This document shows, in pieces, positions 34,008 to 43,167 of a stretch of DNA of 64,000 bases (its first letter is position 1; every line of letters starts with the position of its first letter). The stretch is taken from assembly GCA_963976625.1 (NCBI GenBank), contig CAXBLA010000016.1, positions 1-64,000 of the forward strand, written 5' to 3'. The notes beneath the pieces were generated by a model. The model was not told the DNA's origin, made no database searches, and saw only the letters and a program-made list of their open reading frames with translations. The position numbers and the translations under genes are program-made. Source of the DNA: UBA1924 sp963976625. GTDB lineage: Bacteria > Planctomycetota > Phycisphaerae > Phycisphaerales > UBA1924.

Positions 34008-35222
34008 TTATCGCACAATATGCGTGTGTTCTTGGTCTTCTTGATCAAGATCGCCGGGCGTGCAGGCGTCGTCGATCGCCGAGCGCAGGGCTTTGTAAAG
34101 CTCCCGATCAATCGAGCATCCACGCAGGTCCAGCACCGTGACTCGTCGGCGTCGGGCCCGCGATGGTTTGGTCATCCAATGGCGAGACACCAACGCGAAT
34201 CGATCGAGCCATTGACCTTTGTGATCCAGATCAACCTGTGTATACGCTCCAACTGTCGCCCAGTTCGCCAGCAGTTCTTTCAAAGAACACCTATCGACCG
34301 CAGCCTCTGCATCGAGCGTCACCATCGGGCTCAACCCATTGAGATCGAACCGCCAGAGCATCGCCTTGCCCTTGCGCACACTCGGGGTGATGCAGATCAA
34401 CGACAACGCCCGGATCGATTTCGCGCACCCGAGCGTGTCCATCGGGAGTTTGTCGACCCGATCGAGCTGGTCTTTGGCCGCTTGGGCCCGCTCGAAATCC
34501 AGCCCAGCGCTCGCGTCCTTGATGTCCGCTTTGAGATCATCCTTCCACCGGCTAATTCCGCCCTCGGCCGCCCCCCACGCCTGCATAAACCGAGCCACAT
34601 ATGCGTCCATCGATTCAGAACCATCGCAGGCCGCGGGGCAGCGCCCCATTTCTTTGTACGCACAGGCCATCCCGCAAGGCGCCAGCGCCAGTTCCTTGGG
34701 GTATCGGCACAGCTCGAACACATCGTCGAGCGTCTCGCCCATCGCCCTCGTGGCTTTGGCCGTCAGGATCGGGCCGACGATCAGGTCTGCACTTTCGCAC
34801 CCCAGATTCAGCGTGTCGGCGACGCGCCAGGTGTGGCTCGACCGGTCGAGCACCAGCAGCGATCGTCGGTTCTGCTCGTTGAGCTTGGTGTACAGCCCCG
34901 GATCGACGCTCCGGGCCCGTTCGAGGACGATCCAATCCGACTCAAACGCACTGCCCGTCGGATAGGCGACGACCTTGGCGGTGATCGGGGCAAGGTTCGC
35001 TTTCGCGCTCGGCTCGCCGTCTTCGTTGAGGCGCTGGGCGATGAACGAGCGGATGTGGCCCGTCGCCGCGAGCATGACGGTTTGCCCGTCGTGGGCGATC
35101 ATCTCGACGACGCCGCGAGCGGATGGAAAAAAACAGGACACACGCAGCGGTGTGTCCTGTTCGTTTGTTTGATCCAAAGCTGATTCGGTACTGATCGTGA
35201 TGGCGTGGGCGAACTCGATCAT
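34008..35222 (-). CDS. UvrC-like protein with degenerate GIY-YIG domain
   Basis: The 404-residue protein follows the UvrC N-terminal half. There is a GIY-YIG-like region (about 36-110) with the characteristic FESDWIVLERAR helix, a VGPILTAKATRAMGETL stretch, a cysteine cluster (C172, C183, C187, C195, C199; the last three spaced x7 and x3 as in UvrC), and a UVR motif (about 235-259, DFERAQAAKDQLDRV). The GIY tyrosine reads RGVVEM and the YVGKA motif reads VMLAATG, so the nuclease site looks dead. The UvrC C-terminal RNase H-like nuclease domain also has no visible counterpart. A DNA-repair accessory or UvrB-binding role is inferred. Confidence 0.75.
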   Translation of the reverse strand: MIEFAHAITISTESALDQTNEQDTPLRVSCFFPSARGVVEMIAHDGQTVMLAATGHIRSFIAQRLNEDGEPSAKANLAPITAKVVAYPTGSAFESDWIVLERARSVDPGLYTKLNEQNRRSLLVLDRSSHTWRVADTLNLGCESADLIVGPILTAKATRAMGETLDDVFELCRYPKELALAPCGMACAYKEMGRCPAACDGSESMDAYVARFMQAWGAAEGGISRWKDDLKADIKDASAGLDFERAQAAKDQLDRVDKLPMDTLGCAKSIRALSLICITPSVRKGKAMLWRFDLNGLSPMVTLDAEAAVDRCSLKELLANWATVGAYTQVDLDHKGQWLDRFALVSRHWMTKPSRARRRRVTVLDLRGCSIDRELYKALRSAIDDACTPGDLDQEDQEHTHIVR

Positions 35223-35246
35223 GACTGATCCGTTTCTTCAACCCCG

Positions 35247-35786
35247 TTAAGACTCGATATCAGCGATGCGCATCCCCGAGATCCGGGCCTCGAAGCAGAC
35301 CTGGCCGTCGACGACGCCCTGGATCTCCGAGACGAACCGACGATCCGACGCCTTGACCACATCGCAGAGCAAGAAGAGCTCCTCGCCGATCGTCACCGAT
35401 CGACGGAACGCGGCGTTCTCGATCCGCAGGAACGCGGCGACCTTGGGGTTCTTCTGGAGCCGATTGTAGAGGTAGCAGCTCAGCTGCGCCCCCGCCTCGA
35501 TCATCAGCACCCCGGGCATCATGGGCGTGCCGGGGAAGTGACCCCGCACCCAGAACTCGTCGCCCCGGATATTCATCGCACCGATGCCGTTGAGGGCCGA
35601 ATCGCTCGCCCAGACGATCCGATCGAGCAGCGCCATCTCGTGGCGGTGCGGGATCAGCTCAAACATCTGATCCCGATCAGCGAACACGCTGGTGAGATCA
35701 TGCTGGCTGATATCGAACAACAGCGGTCGATCCTTGGATCGTCCGCCCTGAGCTGCAGGCTCGGTGGTGTGAGATGCTCCGGTCAT
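35247..35786 (-). CDS. FabZ/FabA-like 3-hydroxyacyl-ACP dehydratase
   Basis: The 179-residue hot-dog protein has the FabZ catalytic helix GHFPGTPMMPGVLMIEA, with His83 and Glu97 as the catalytic pair, and the upstream substrate motif IPHRHEMALLDRI (45-57). It dehydrates 3-hydroxyacyl-ACP in fatty acid elongation. It has about 40 extra N-terminal residues compared with FabZ. Because no other fatty-acid gene is nearby, a specialised dehydratase is possible. The start at 35786 avoids an Arg-rich extension. Confidence 0.88.
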   Translation of the reverse strand: MTGASHTTEPAAQGGRSKDRPLLFDISQHDLTSVFADRDQMFELIPHRHEMALLDRIVWASDSALNGIGAMNIRGDEFWVRGHFPGTPMMPGVLMIEAGAQLSCYLYNRLQKNPKVAAFLRIENAAFRRSVTIGEELFLLCDVVKASDRRFVSEIQGVVDGQVCFEARISGMRIADIES

Positions 35787-35857
35787 GGCGCAAAGTCTCC
35801 AAAGCCCTGATCGGGATCGAGCCCGACCGGGCACATGAGATGTGGATCAGAGGTGCT

Positions 35858-36028
35858 TTAGTCGTCGCGTGGGCCAAGCATTTCCTTGCGGATATCCTGG
35901 GCCACGGTCTTTACTTCCTGCATCACCTTGCGGACGCGTGTGCCGGCGGCTTTGTTGCCGCCCTTGGCCTTGTTGTAGTCTTCTTGGCAATCAGTCAGCA
36001 GCTGACCCATTTTTTCGAGCAAGTCCAT
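35858..36028 (-). CDS. histone H1-like (Hc1-type) small basic protein
   Basis: The 56-residue protein MDLLEKMGQLLTDCQEDYNK... carries GNKAAGTRVRKVMQEVK (24-40), matching the conserved core of Hc1-like proteins. GGAG at a good distance upstream supports the ATG at 36028. Chlamydial Hc1 compacts the chromosome; short relatives occur in planctomycetes. It lacks the long Lys/Ala-rich tail of the chlamydial protein, so it may bind DNA or simply form a helical hairpin. Confidence 0.8.
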   Translation of the reverse strand: MDLLEKMGQLLTDCQEDYNKAKGGNKAAGTRVRKVMQEVKTVAQDIRKEMLGPRDD

Positions 36029-36128
36029 AGATGACACTCCCTTGTTCTTTGCCGAGCAACCCGATGGTGTCCCCGGTCTGGTTCTCAATCATCCAGCCAA
36101 CGATCCATCGCCGGCTGTGTGGACTATC

Positions 36129-37169
36129 TTACCCAATAAAGTCTGGCAAAAGTCGCTCAATTCTGTTTAAAGCCGCTTTTAGATAGACAGGGTCGTTTTC
36201 TGTTCGCAAAAAGGCCGGTGCTGAGCCCGCCATCAACAGCCGACGGACCTGCGCGAGCTCGAAATCATCGTCGCTGGTGGGTAGCCCGATCGAGTCCCGC
36301 GCGGCCGCCAGGGTCTTGAGCGGGTCGATCCCCAGCAGCTGGTCCTCACGCCCCCAGAACAGCCTTTCCATGTACAACGCGTCCTCGATCCATGAGCCCG
36401 GGGCGACCATGGCTAGGTCGATCAGGGCACAATGGCCATGGATTTTGGCGTCCTTGGCTGCCCGTTTGCCCTCATCGTCGAGCCCGTGCACCGGGCGGCG
36501 CATCGCGTTATGTGGATGGAGATCATGGTGGCACCAGGTATCGATGCCACGACCTACCCACCGCTCAACCAACGGCTCGAGCCCGCTCTGAACCCGCTCG
36601 AGCGCCTTGATCCAGCGATCGTTGTCCTCGATCTCGTTGGTCCGCAGGGCCTGGAGCCCTCTTTCAAGGTGCCCGGCCCAGTCCTGGGCGGGCTTGAGTA
36701 GAGTGAGATCGATCGGTTTTTCAAGAATTGCCGCGGCTTGGAACTCCGCAGCCGTCTCGAACATCGTCCAGAGCGCGGATTCTGTTTTTTCGAGCGCCAG
36801 GGGCGGGTTCTCAAACCGTTCCATCACCACCCACGCCAGGTCATAGCCGCCAAGCTCGAACCCGGCCGCGAGCACCCGGGGGGTCGGAAGCGCCAAAGAC
36901 CGGGGCTCGTCCCACTCGTGTGGGTGCACCAGCCCGAGGCGCTTGGTCCAGAAGTATTCGCTGTATCCGATGGGCAGCTTGACGACGCAGGGGATCTCGC
37001 GGTGCCCGCATGAGGGATCAGGGAGTGACCATGTGGAGAACCCGGTGCCGGCCCCGCCGTGCTGCCAGGTGGCTTTGAACCAAGAGATGGGGCCAAGACG
37101 CCCGTGGCAGGCTTTGTGGAGCTGCGAATCAAGTGAGCTGGCGAGTGCTTGTCCATCAAGCTCGGGCAT
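36129..37169 (-). CDS. APH-type phosphotransferase (kinase fold)
   Basis: The 346-residue protein has the aminoglycoside/choline-kinase-like catalytic loop HHDLHPHN (214-221) and the metal-binding aspartate in LIDLAMV (249-255). An N-lobe strand PCVVKLP (60-66) could supply the ATP-binding lysine, and HHDLHPHN is followed by an insertion rich in charged residues. The natural substrate is unknown; these enzymes phosphorylate small hydroxylated molecules. GGAG precedes the ATG, and a TATACT hexamer about 42 bases upstream may be its -10. Confidence 0.82.
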   Translation of the reverse strand: MPELDGQALASSLDSQLHKACHGRLGPISWFKATWQHGGAGTGFSTWSLPDPSCGHREIPCVVKLPIGYSEYFWTKRLGLVHPHEWDEPRSLALPTPRVLAAGFELGGYDLAWVVMERFENPPLALEKTESALWTMFETAAEFQAAAILEKPIDLTLLKPAQDWAGHLERGLQALRTNEIEDNDRWIKALERVQSGLEPLVERWVGRGIDTWCHHDLHPHNAMRRPVHGLDDEGKRAAKDAKIHGHCALIDLAMVAPGSWIEDALYMERLFWGREDQLLGIDPLKTLAAARDSIGLPTSDDDFELAQVRRLLMAGSAPAFLRTENDPVYLKAALNRIERLLPDFIG

Positions 37170-37281
37170 CGATCGCGGCTCCTTTCACAAACAGGCGTGG
37201 CATGCACATCAGTATAGTGCATGTCACGCCCGCGCTTGATCGCTTCAGGTGGAATTCGGACAACCGATGAACAACCGGGAA

Positions 37282-38781
37282 TCAGTTCGAGCTCTGGAGC
37301 ATCTCCTTGGGGATCTCGATCCCGAGCTTGGTGGCGATGCGTGCCCCATAATTCGGATCACAGCGGAAGAAGTGGCAGAGCTGACGCATCTGCACCTCCG
37401 GGCGGGCGTCGCCCAAGCCCATGGCGATGCGGGTGGTCAAACGATCACGCTCTTGGTCATCGAACAAGCGGTACAGATTGCCCGGCTGGGTGAAGTCATC
37501 GTGATCAACGGTCGAGTCGTACCGATCGACGATCGCGTTACCCAGGTCCCATGCCGGATCAAGGAACTGCTCGTCGGGGTTGACCGCGTCGGGCCTCGAT
37601 GATGGCCAGTAGTTGGTCGCGCCGCCGTAGTTGGCGGCGTTCGCTGCTTGCCCGTCGCGCATCGTGTTCATCACCGGGCAACGCGGCGCGTTGACCGGGA
37701 TCTGGTGATGGTTCACACCCAAACGATGCAGGTGCGCATCGGCGTAGGACATCAAACGCGCCTGGAGCATCTTGTCGGGGCTTGAGCTGATGCCGGGGAC
37801 AAAGTTCGATGGCTTGAACGCGACCTGCTCGACCTCGGCGTGGTAGTTCTCAGGATTCCGGTTGAGCTCCATCTGCCCCACTTCAATCAACGGGAAGTCC
37901 GCGTGCGGCCAGACCTTGGTGAGATCAAACGGGTTCCACCCAGTCGATGCCTCAAACTCGTCGGCCTGCTCCTGGGTCATGATCTGGACCTTCATCGTCC
38001 AACTGGGGAAGTCGCCCCGCTCGATGGACTCGAAGAGATCGCGCTGGTTGGACTCGCGGTCCCCTCCGATCAGCTTGGCGGCTTCGTCGTCCATCGTGTT
38101 CTGGATGGTCTGATTGGTCTTGAAGTGGAACTTGCACCACACACGCTCGTTGTCGGCGTTGATGAATGAGAAGGTGTGAGAGCCGTAGCCGTTGACATGA
38201 CGGAGCGTCTTGGGGATGCCGCGATCGGAGAACAGGGTCGTGAGCTGATGGAGGGACTCGGGGCACTGGGACCAGAAATCCCACTGCATGTCGTTGTTGC
38301 GTAGGTTGGTCTTTGGGTCGCGCTTCTGGGTGTGGATGAAGTTGGCGAACTTGTATGGATCGCGGATAAAGAACACCGGGGTGTTGTTGCCCACGAGGTC
38401 CCAGTTGCCCTCGTTGGTGTAGAACTTCATCGAGAAGCCGCGGACATCGCGTTCGGCGTCGGCTGCGCCGCGTTCGCCGGCCACGGTCGAGAACCGCAGG
38501 AACAGCTCGGTCTTCTTGCCGATCTCGGAGAAGATATCCGCCTTGGTGTACTTGGTGATGTCATGCGTCACGGTGAAGGTGCCGTAGGCGCCCGAGCCCT
38601 TGGCGTGGACAATGCGCTCGGGGATGCGTTCGCGGTTGAAGTGCTGCATCTGCTCGAGGAGCTGGACATCCTGCATGAGCACCGGGCCGCGCGGGCCGGC
38701 GGTGAGCGCGTGCTGGCGGGCGATCGGGGCCCCGTCTGCGGTGGTCATGTACGGGCATTTGGGCTGGTTGTCGTCGCTCAT
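37282..38781 (-). CDS. katA: monofunctional heme catalase
   Basis: The 499-residue protein has catalytic His59 in RIPERIVHAKGSGAYG, the distal Asn region GNNTPVFFIRDP, and the heme-ligand tyrosine region RLMSYADAHLHRLG. The length is that of small-subunit (clade 3-type) catalases. It decomposes hydrogen peroxide. MSDDNQPKCPYMTTADGAPI is the expected N-terminus. A perfect 7-1-7 palindrome of PerR/Fur type lies 71-85 bases upstream, pointing to peroxide- or iron-responsive control. Confidence 0.96.
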   Translation of the reverse strand: MSDDNQPKCPYMTTADGAPIARQHALTAGPRGPVLMQDVQLLEQMQHFNRERIPERIVHAKGSGAYGTFTVTHDITKYTKADIFSEIGKKTELFLRFSTVAGERGAADAERDVRGFSMKFYTNEGNWDLVGNNTPVFFIRDPYKFANFIHTQKRDPKTNLRNNDMQWDFWSQCPESLHQLTTLFSDRGIPKTLRHVNGYGSHTFSFINADNERVWCKFHFKTNQTIQNTMDDEAAKLIGGDRESNQRDLFESIERGDFPSWTMKVQIMTQEQADEFEASTGWNPFDLTKVWPHADFPLIEVGQMELNRNPENYHAEVEQVAFKPSNFVPGISSSPDKMLQARLMSYADAHLHRLGVNHHQIPVNAPRCPVMNTMRDGQAANAANYGGATNYWPSSRPDAVNPDEQFLDPAWDLGNAIVDRYDSTVDHDDFTQPGNLYRLFDDQERDRLTTRIAMGLGDARPEVQMRQLCHFFRCDPNYGARIATKLGIEIPKEMLQSSN

Positions 38782-38851
38782 CGGAGGCTCCTGGCTCGGG
38801 ATATGGTGTGTGTACACGGTTGATTGAGCCCCTGTTCTCGGACCCAATCTC

Positions 38852-38866
38852 TTAGAATGATTCTAA
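38852..38866. promoter_or_regulatory. PerR/Fur-like box upstream of catalase
   Basis: TTAGAATGATTCTAA is a perfect 7-1-7 inverted repeat, two substitutions away from the PerR consensus TTATAATNATTATAA. It lies 71 bases upstream of the catalase start. PerR represses catalase genes through such boxes in many bacteria. No regulator gene is in the window. Confidence 0.75.
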
Positions 38867-38928
38867 TCTTAGACCCTTCGCCGTGTCGATGCAAACCGGC
38901 TCACCGAGCAATCCGAATCCGCGGTCAG

Positions 38929-39753
38929 TCAGCCGTTCTTTGGTGCTGGCGAGGTCGCCGTGCCCGCGAGCATGCCCCCGTCGAGGTTGAAATCGGTGCC
39001 CGTGGTATAGCCCGATTCGTCGCTGCCCAGATACACCGCGATGGCCGCGACCTCTTCGACCGTCCCGAACCGCCCCATCGGGCAACCGGCGGCGAACTTG
39101 GCGATGTTCTCCTCCCGATCCGGGCCCGTGCCGATCGACGCGTCCCACATCGGGGTCAGAATCGCGGCCGGCTGGATCGAGTTACACCGGATGTTGAGCC
39201 CTTCCTCGGCGCAGTAGAGCGCCACCGACTTGGAATGATTGCGGATCGCGGCTTTGCTCGACGCGTAGGCCGCGGCTCGGGGGATCCCCACCACGCCCGA
39301 GCGCGAGGACAGGTTGATGATCGAGCCGGTGCCCTGGGGACGCATGGCCCTGATCGCGTGCTTGCACCCGAGGAATGTGCCGTCGAGATTGGTCTGGTGC
39401 ACGCGTCGCCACCCTTCGAGGGTCGCGTGCTCAGGGTCTTGCGGGCCGGGGTTTGGGGATCCTGGCTCTATATCAAAGCCCGTGATCCCCGCGTTGTTGA
39501 CCAGGATATCGAGCTGTCCGTGTGTTTGAACGATGCCGTCGATCGCTTGGGTCCATTTAGACTCATCGCACACATCGAGATGGACATACGACGCGCGATC
39601 GCCGAGCTTGTCGGCTTGGGCCTGCCCCATCTCGTCGTTGACATCGCTGAGGATCACGATCGCACCTTCGTCGATGAAGGCCTTGGCGATGCCGAGCCCG
39701 ATGCCTTGGGCGGCCCCGGTGACGAACGCGATCTTGTCTTGTAGTCGTGGCAT
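38929..39753 (-). CDS. short-chain dehydrogenase/reductase
   Basis: The 274-residue protein has TGAAQGIG (12-19), NNAG (86-89), Ser150, and Tyr163-x3-Lys167 (YASSK), all the classical SDR residues. A Pro/Gly-rich insertion (about 97-111, GSPNPGPQDPEHATL) precedes the active-site helix. It ends with TGTDFNLDGGMLAG, as in 3-oxoacyl reductase-like SDRs. The substrate is unknown. It lies upstream of catalase on the same strand, but the box at 38852 suggests catalase has its own promoter. It diverges from recQ. Confidence 0.92.
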   Translation of the reverse strand: MPRLQDKIAFVTGAAQGIGLGIAKAFIDEGAIVILSDVNDEMGQAQADKLGDRASYVHLDVCDESKWTQAIDGIVQTHGQLDILVNNAGITGFDIEPGSPNPGPQDPEHATLEGWRRVHQTNLDGTFLGCKHAIRAMRPQGTGSIINLSSRSGVVGIPRAAAYASSKAAIRNHSKSVALYCAEEGLNIRCNSIQPAAILTPMWDASIGTGPDREENIAKFAAGCPMGRFGTVEEVAAIAVYLGSDESGYTTGTDFNLDGGMLAGTATSPAPKNG

Positions 39754-39847
39754 GGCGGGTGAATCCTTTGCGGGTTTGGGCGTGGTTTTGGGGAGATATC
39801 CGAGATTGAACAGAGACTGAAACCGTGCAGATCAGTATACTCGACTC

Positions 39848-41782
39848 ATGCCGATTGATTCCCAAACATCAGTGAGCGAAGCCATACAAGAAACGGTCCA
39901 ACGGGTCTGGGGATACAGCTCGCTGCGTCCGATGCAGGAGCAGGCGATCAGGGCCGGGATCGAGGGACGAGATTGCCTCACCGTCCTGCCCACCGGCGGT
40001 GGCAAGAGCATGTGCTATCAGGTGCCCCCGGTGATCACGGGCAAAGCAACGATTGTTGTTTCGCCGCTGATCGCGTTGATGCGTGATCAGGTGCGTGGGC
40101 TCGAGCTGCTGGGCTACAAAGCCGCGGCCATGCACTCGGGGATCGACTACGAAGAAGCGACCGACATCGCCAAGCAGCTGCTCACGGGCGATCTTGATCT
40201 GGTCTTGGCTGCCCCCGAGCGTGTGATGACCAGCTCGTTCCAGACGCTCATCGGGCTCTTGTGCGAGCACGATCGGCTGGGCAACATCGCGATCGACGAG
40301 GCGCACTGCATCTCGCAATGGGGGCACGACTTCCGCCCCGAGTATCGGCGGATCAGCGAGCTGCGCCGCGTCGCGCCCGATGTCTCGATCCAGGCCTTCA
40401 CCGCCACGGCTACGCCGCGCGTGCAAGAGGACATCGTCAAGCAGCTGGCCCTGCGTGACCCGGAGATCATGATCGGGACTTTCGATCGCCCGAACCTGGT
40501 GTACCGAATTCAGTCACGCGAGAAGGCGAGCGAGCAGATCGCAGCGGCCGTGGCGCGTCATAGCGCCGCGGGTGACGGCAACGGCGCGATCGTCTACTGC
40601 CTGAGCCGCAATGACACGGAGAAAATCGCCCAAGAACTCCGGGCCCTCGGGCTCGATGCCGACGCGTACCATGCCGGGCTCGATGTCTCCAAACGCCACA
40701 ACATCGAGCAGGCATTCAGCAACGAAACGCTCGACATCGTCGTCGCGACCGTCGCCTTCGGCATGGGGATCGACCGGAGCAATGTGCGTCTGGTCGTGCA
40801 CGCCTCGATGCCCAAATCGATCGAGGCCTATCAACAGGAAACCGGACGCGCCGGGCGCGACGGGCTCGAAGCCGAGTGCCTGCTGCTCTACTCCCCGAGC
40901 GACGGCGGGCGCTGGGAACGTCTGATCGAGCAGAGCGCCGAGCAGAACAAGAGCGACCCGGAGCCTCAGCTCGAGCTCATCCGCTCGATGCGTCGGTTCG
41001 TCGCGTCGTTTGGCTGCCGACACAAGCACCTGAGCGAGCACTTCGGGCAGACGTACACCCCGCCCGAGGACCGAGAAGACTGCGGCGCCTGCGATGTGTG
41101 CTTGGGCGAGACTGCCCAAGAAGAAGACGCGCACCGGATCGGGCAGATCATTATGTCCGCGGTCGCGCGCACCGGCGAACGCTTCGGCGCGGCCCACATC
41201 TGCGATGTCGTCCGCGGGGGCAACGGGCAGAAGATCAAGAGCTACGACCACGACACCCTGCGTGTGCACGGCATGCTCGAGAACCGACGCAAGACCGAGG
41301 TCATGTCCTTCATCGATCAGCTTGTCGCCAGCGATGCGCTCGTGCGGGTGGTTGAAGATCGCTACGAGACCCTGGCCTTCGGATCCTGCGGCGTGGCCGT
41401 CATGAAGGGGCTCGAAACCATCGAGCTCGCCAAGCCCATCGGCACCGGCAGCGAGAAGAGCGAACGAAACCGCCGGACTCGGGCCTCGCGTGTGATCGAA
41501 CGCCGACCGATGAACGAGGACGAGAAGAACCTGTTCGAGTCGCTCCGCGCCCTGCGCATGTCGATCGCCCAAGAACGCGGCGTGCCACCGTATGTCGTCT
41601 TTAACGACTCGACGCTCCGAGAAATGACACTCGACAAGCCGACGAGCCGACACGAACTGCTCGCGATCCGAGGCGTGGGCCAGAAGAAGCTCGACGACTT
41701 CGGCACCAACTTCCTCCAGGCGATTGAGCACCACATGATTTCAGTCGATACTTCTGATCCATCGGGCACTTCCGATGACTGA
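39848..41782 (+). CDS. recQ: ATP-dependent DNA helicase RecQ
   Basis: The 644-residue protein has all RecQ regions. These are motif 0 (WGYSSLRPMQEQAI), Walker A TGGGKS (49-54), DEAH (150-153) followed by CISQWGHDFRPEY, motif VI QETGRAGRDG, the four-cysteine zinc site (FGCRHKHL ... DCGACDVC), a winged-helix region and a C-terminal HRDC domain (about 550-625). It unwinds recombination and replication intermediates. A TATACT hexamer (39836-39841) sits 7 bases before the ATG, hinting at a leaderless transcript. The next gene overlaps its end by 8 bases. Confidence 0.97.
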   Translation: MPIDSQTSVSEAIQETVQRVWGYSSLRPMQEQAIRAGIEGRDCLTVLPTGGGKSMCYQVPPVITGKATIVVSPLIALMRDQVRGLELLGYKAAAMHSGIDYEEATDIAKQLLTGDLDLVLAAPERVMTSSFQTLIGLLCEHDRLGNIAIDEAHCISQWGHDFRPEYRRISELRRVAPDVSIQAFTATATPRVQEDIVKQLALRDPEIMIGTFDRPNLVYRIQSREKASEQIAAAVARHSAAGDGNGAIVYCLSRNDTEKIAQELRALGLDADAYHAGLDVSKRHNIEQAFSNETLDIVVATVAFGMGIDRSNVRLVVHASMPKSIEAYQQETGRAGRDGLEAECLLLYSPSDGGRWERLIEQSAEQNKSDPEPQLELIRSMRRFVASFGCRHKHLSEHFGQTYTPPEDREDCGACDVCLGETAQEEDAHRIGQIIMSAVARTGERFGAAHICDVVRGGNGQKIKSYDHDTLRVHGMLENRRKTEVMSFIDQLVASDALVRVVEDRYETLAFGSCGVAVMKGLETIELAKPIGTGSEKSERNRRTRASRVIERRPMNEDEKNLFESLRALRMSIAQERGVPPYVVFNDSTLREMTLDKPTSRHELLAIRGVGQKKLDDFGTNFLQAIEHHMISVDTSDPSGTSDD

Positions 41783-42236
41783 GCCCCAGATCATCCGCGA
41801 GATCACCGCCGCCCAGACGCGCCCGGTCCGCCAGCGGGTCCTGCGTCCGCACCAGCACCCCGACGAGCTGGTGTATCCGGGTGATGACGCGGACGACTCG
41901 TTCCACCTCGGGGCGTATCAAGGGAACGAACCTATCAGTACATTGGTCGCGATCTTGTCGATGTACCGAGCACCCAAACCTGAATCAATAACACCCGCTT
42001 GGCGCATCCGAGGGATGGCGTCGATCCCCGAAGCCCGCGGCTCCGGGCTTGGGCGATTGCTCGTCGAGCACGCACGCGAAAAAGTGTGGGCGATCGATCG
42101 AGCCCCGATCTGGTGCAACGCACGCGAATCGGCGTTCGGGTTCTACCACAAGCTCGGGTTCGAGATCGAGGGCGGGGTCTTCGAGATCGAGGGCATCGGA
42201 CCCCACGCCGTGATGGTGCTCGAGCCGGATCGCTGA
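41775..42236 (+). CDS. GNAT-family N-acetyltransferase
   Basis: The 153-residue protein has the GNAT acetyl-CoA motif RIRGMASIPEARGSGLGRLLVEHA (RxxGxG-type loop RGSGLG) and the C-terminal AFGFYHKLGFEIEGGVFEI. It begins inside the last codons of recQ (8-base overlap), so the two are probably co-translated. The acceptor substrate is unknown; relatives are often annotated as ElaA/PhnO-like acetyltransferases. Confidence 0.88.
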   Translation: MTEPQIIREITAAQTRPVRQRVLRPHQHPDELVYPGDDADDSFHLGAYQGNEPISTLVAILSMYRAPKPESITPAWRIRGMASIPEARGSGLGRLLVEHAREKVWAIDRAPIWCNARESAFGFYHKLGFEIEGGVFEIEGIGPHAVMVLEPDR

Positions 42237-42255
42237 TCAGAGGGCAATCAGTTGA

Positions 42256-43137
42256 TTACGCCTGTGAGTCTTTGGCCATCGCGCTCGCCTGCTTCTTGGT
42301 GCGCCGGAGCCCGGCCTTCATGTTGATCATCTCGACGGCAACCGCGAAGACCATCGCGAAGTACACCATCCCGCGCGGGAAGTGCTGCCCGATCCCCTCG
42401 GCCACCAGCAGCATCCCGATCAGGATCAAGAACGAGAGCGCCAGTGTCTTCATCGTCGGGTTGTTGTTCACAAACCGTGCGATCGCGCCCGCGAAGATCA
42501 GCATGACGGCGATCGAGATCACGACGGCGGTGGACATGATCCAGTAGTTGGTCGTCATCCCGACGGCTGTGATCACCGAATCAAGCGAGAACACCAGATC
42601 GAGCAGCAGCACCTGAATCAGCACCGAAGTCACCGTCGCCGCTGCGGCTTTGGTCTTGTCCCCACGACTGATCCCGCGCTTAATTTCCGGATCGGGCACC
42701 TCGGCGATGCCCTTATCCACATGATCGATCAGATGGTGGATCTCCAGAGTCGCTTTGGTGATCAGGAACAACCCACCCACGATCATCAGGATCGACTTGC
42801 CTGTGATGTCCCGGTCCATGACCGTAAACAGCGGCTCGGTGAGCTGCACAATCAAGTACGCCACGGCCAACAAAATCAGCCGCATCACCATCGCGAGCAA
42901 GAGCCCGATGTTGCGGATCTTGGCCTGCTTCTCTTTGGGCAGCTTGTCAGTGAGGATCGCGATGAAGACCACATTGTCGATCCCGAGCACGATCTCAAGG
43001 ATCGTGAGCGTCAGCAGCGCGAGCATCCCCGCGGTGGAGAAGAACAATACCTGCTCGCCCGCCCCGCTGGCGACCGCGTCGGTCACAAGGGCGGGATCAG
43101 AAAACGCGAGCAGGGTGTTCATCAGCATGGTGTTCAA
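42256..43137 (-). CDS. TerC-family integral membrane protein
   Basis: The 293-residue protein has about seven to nine membrane segments and the TerC hallmarks LEIVLGIDNVVFIAIL with an intramembrane aspartate and VLLLDLVFSLDSVITAVGM with two more. TerC relatives export manganese or help load metal onto secreted proteins. The first ATG (43137) is used; one at 43128 would remove three residues. It converges on recQ/GNAT and is 30 bases downstream of nuoN. No yybP-ykoY type riboswitch is visible in that short gap. Confidence 0.9.
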   Translation of the reverse strand: MNTMLMNTLLAFSDPALVTDAVASGAGEQVLFFSTAGMLALLTLTILEIVLGIDNVVFIAILTDKLPKEKQAKIRNIGLLLAMVMRLILLAVAYLIVQLTEPLFTVMDRDITGKSILMIVGGLFLITKATLEIHHLIDHVDKGIAEVPDPEIKRGISRGDKTKAAAATVTSVLIQVLLLDLVFSLDSVITAVGMTTNYWIMSTAVVISIAVMLIFAGAIARFVNNNPTMKTLALSFLILIGMLLVAEGIGQHFPRGMVYFAMVFAVAVEMINMKAGLRRTKKQASAMAKDSQA

Positions 43138-43167
43138 CTTTGTAGGTGCAACAGAGCGTAAACGCGA

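Noticed and set aside
42237..42255. terminator between the GNAT and TerC genes
   Set aside because: Only 18 bases separate the convergent genes and no stem with a T run is present.
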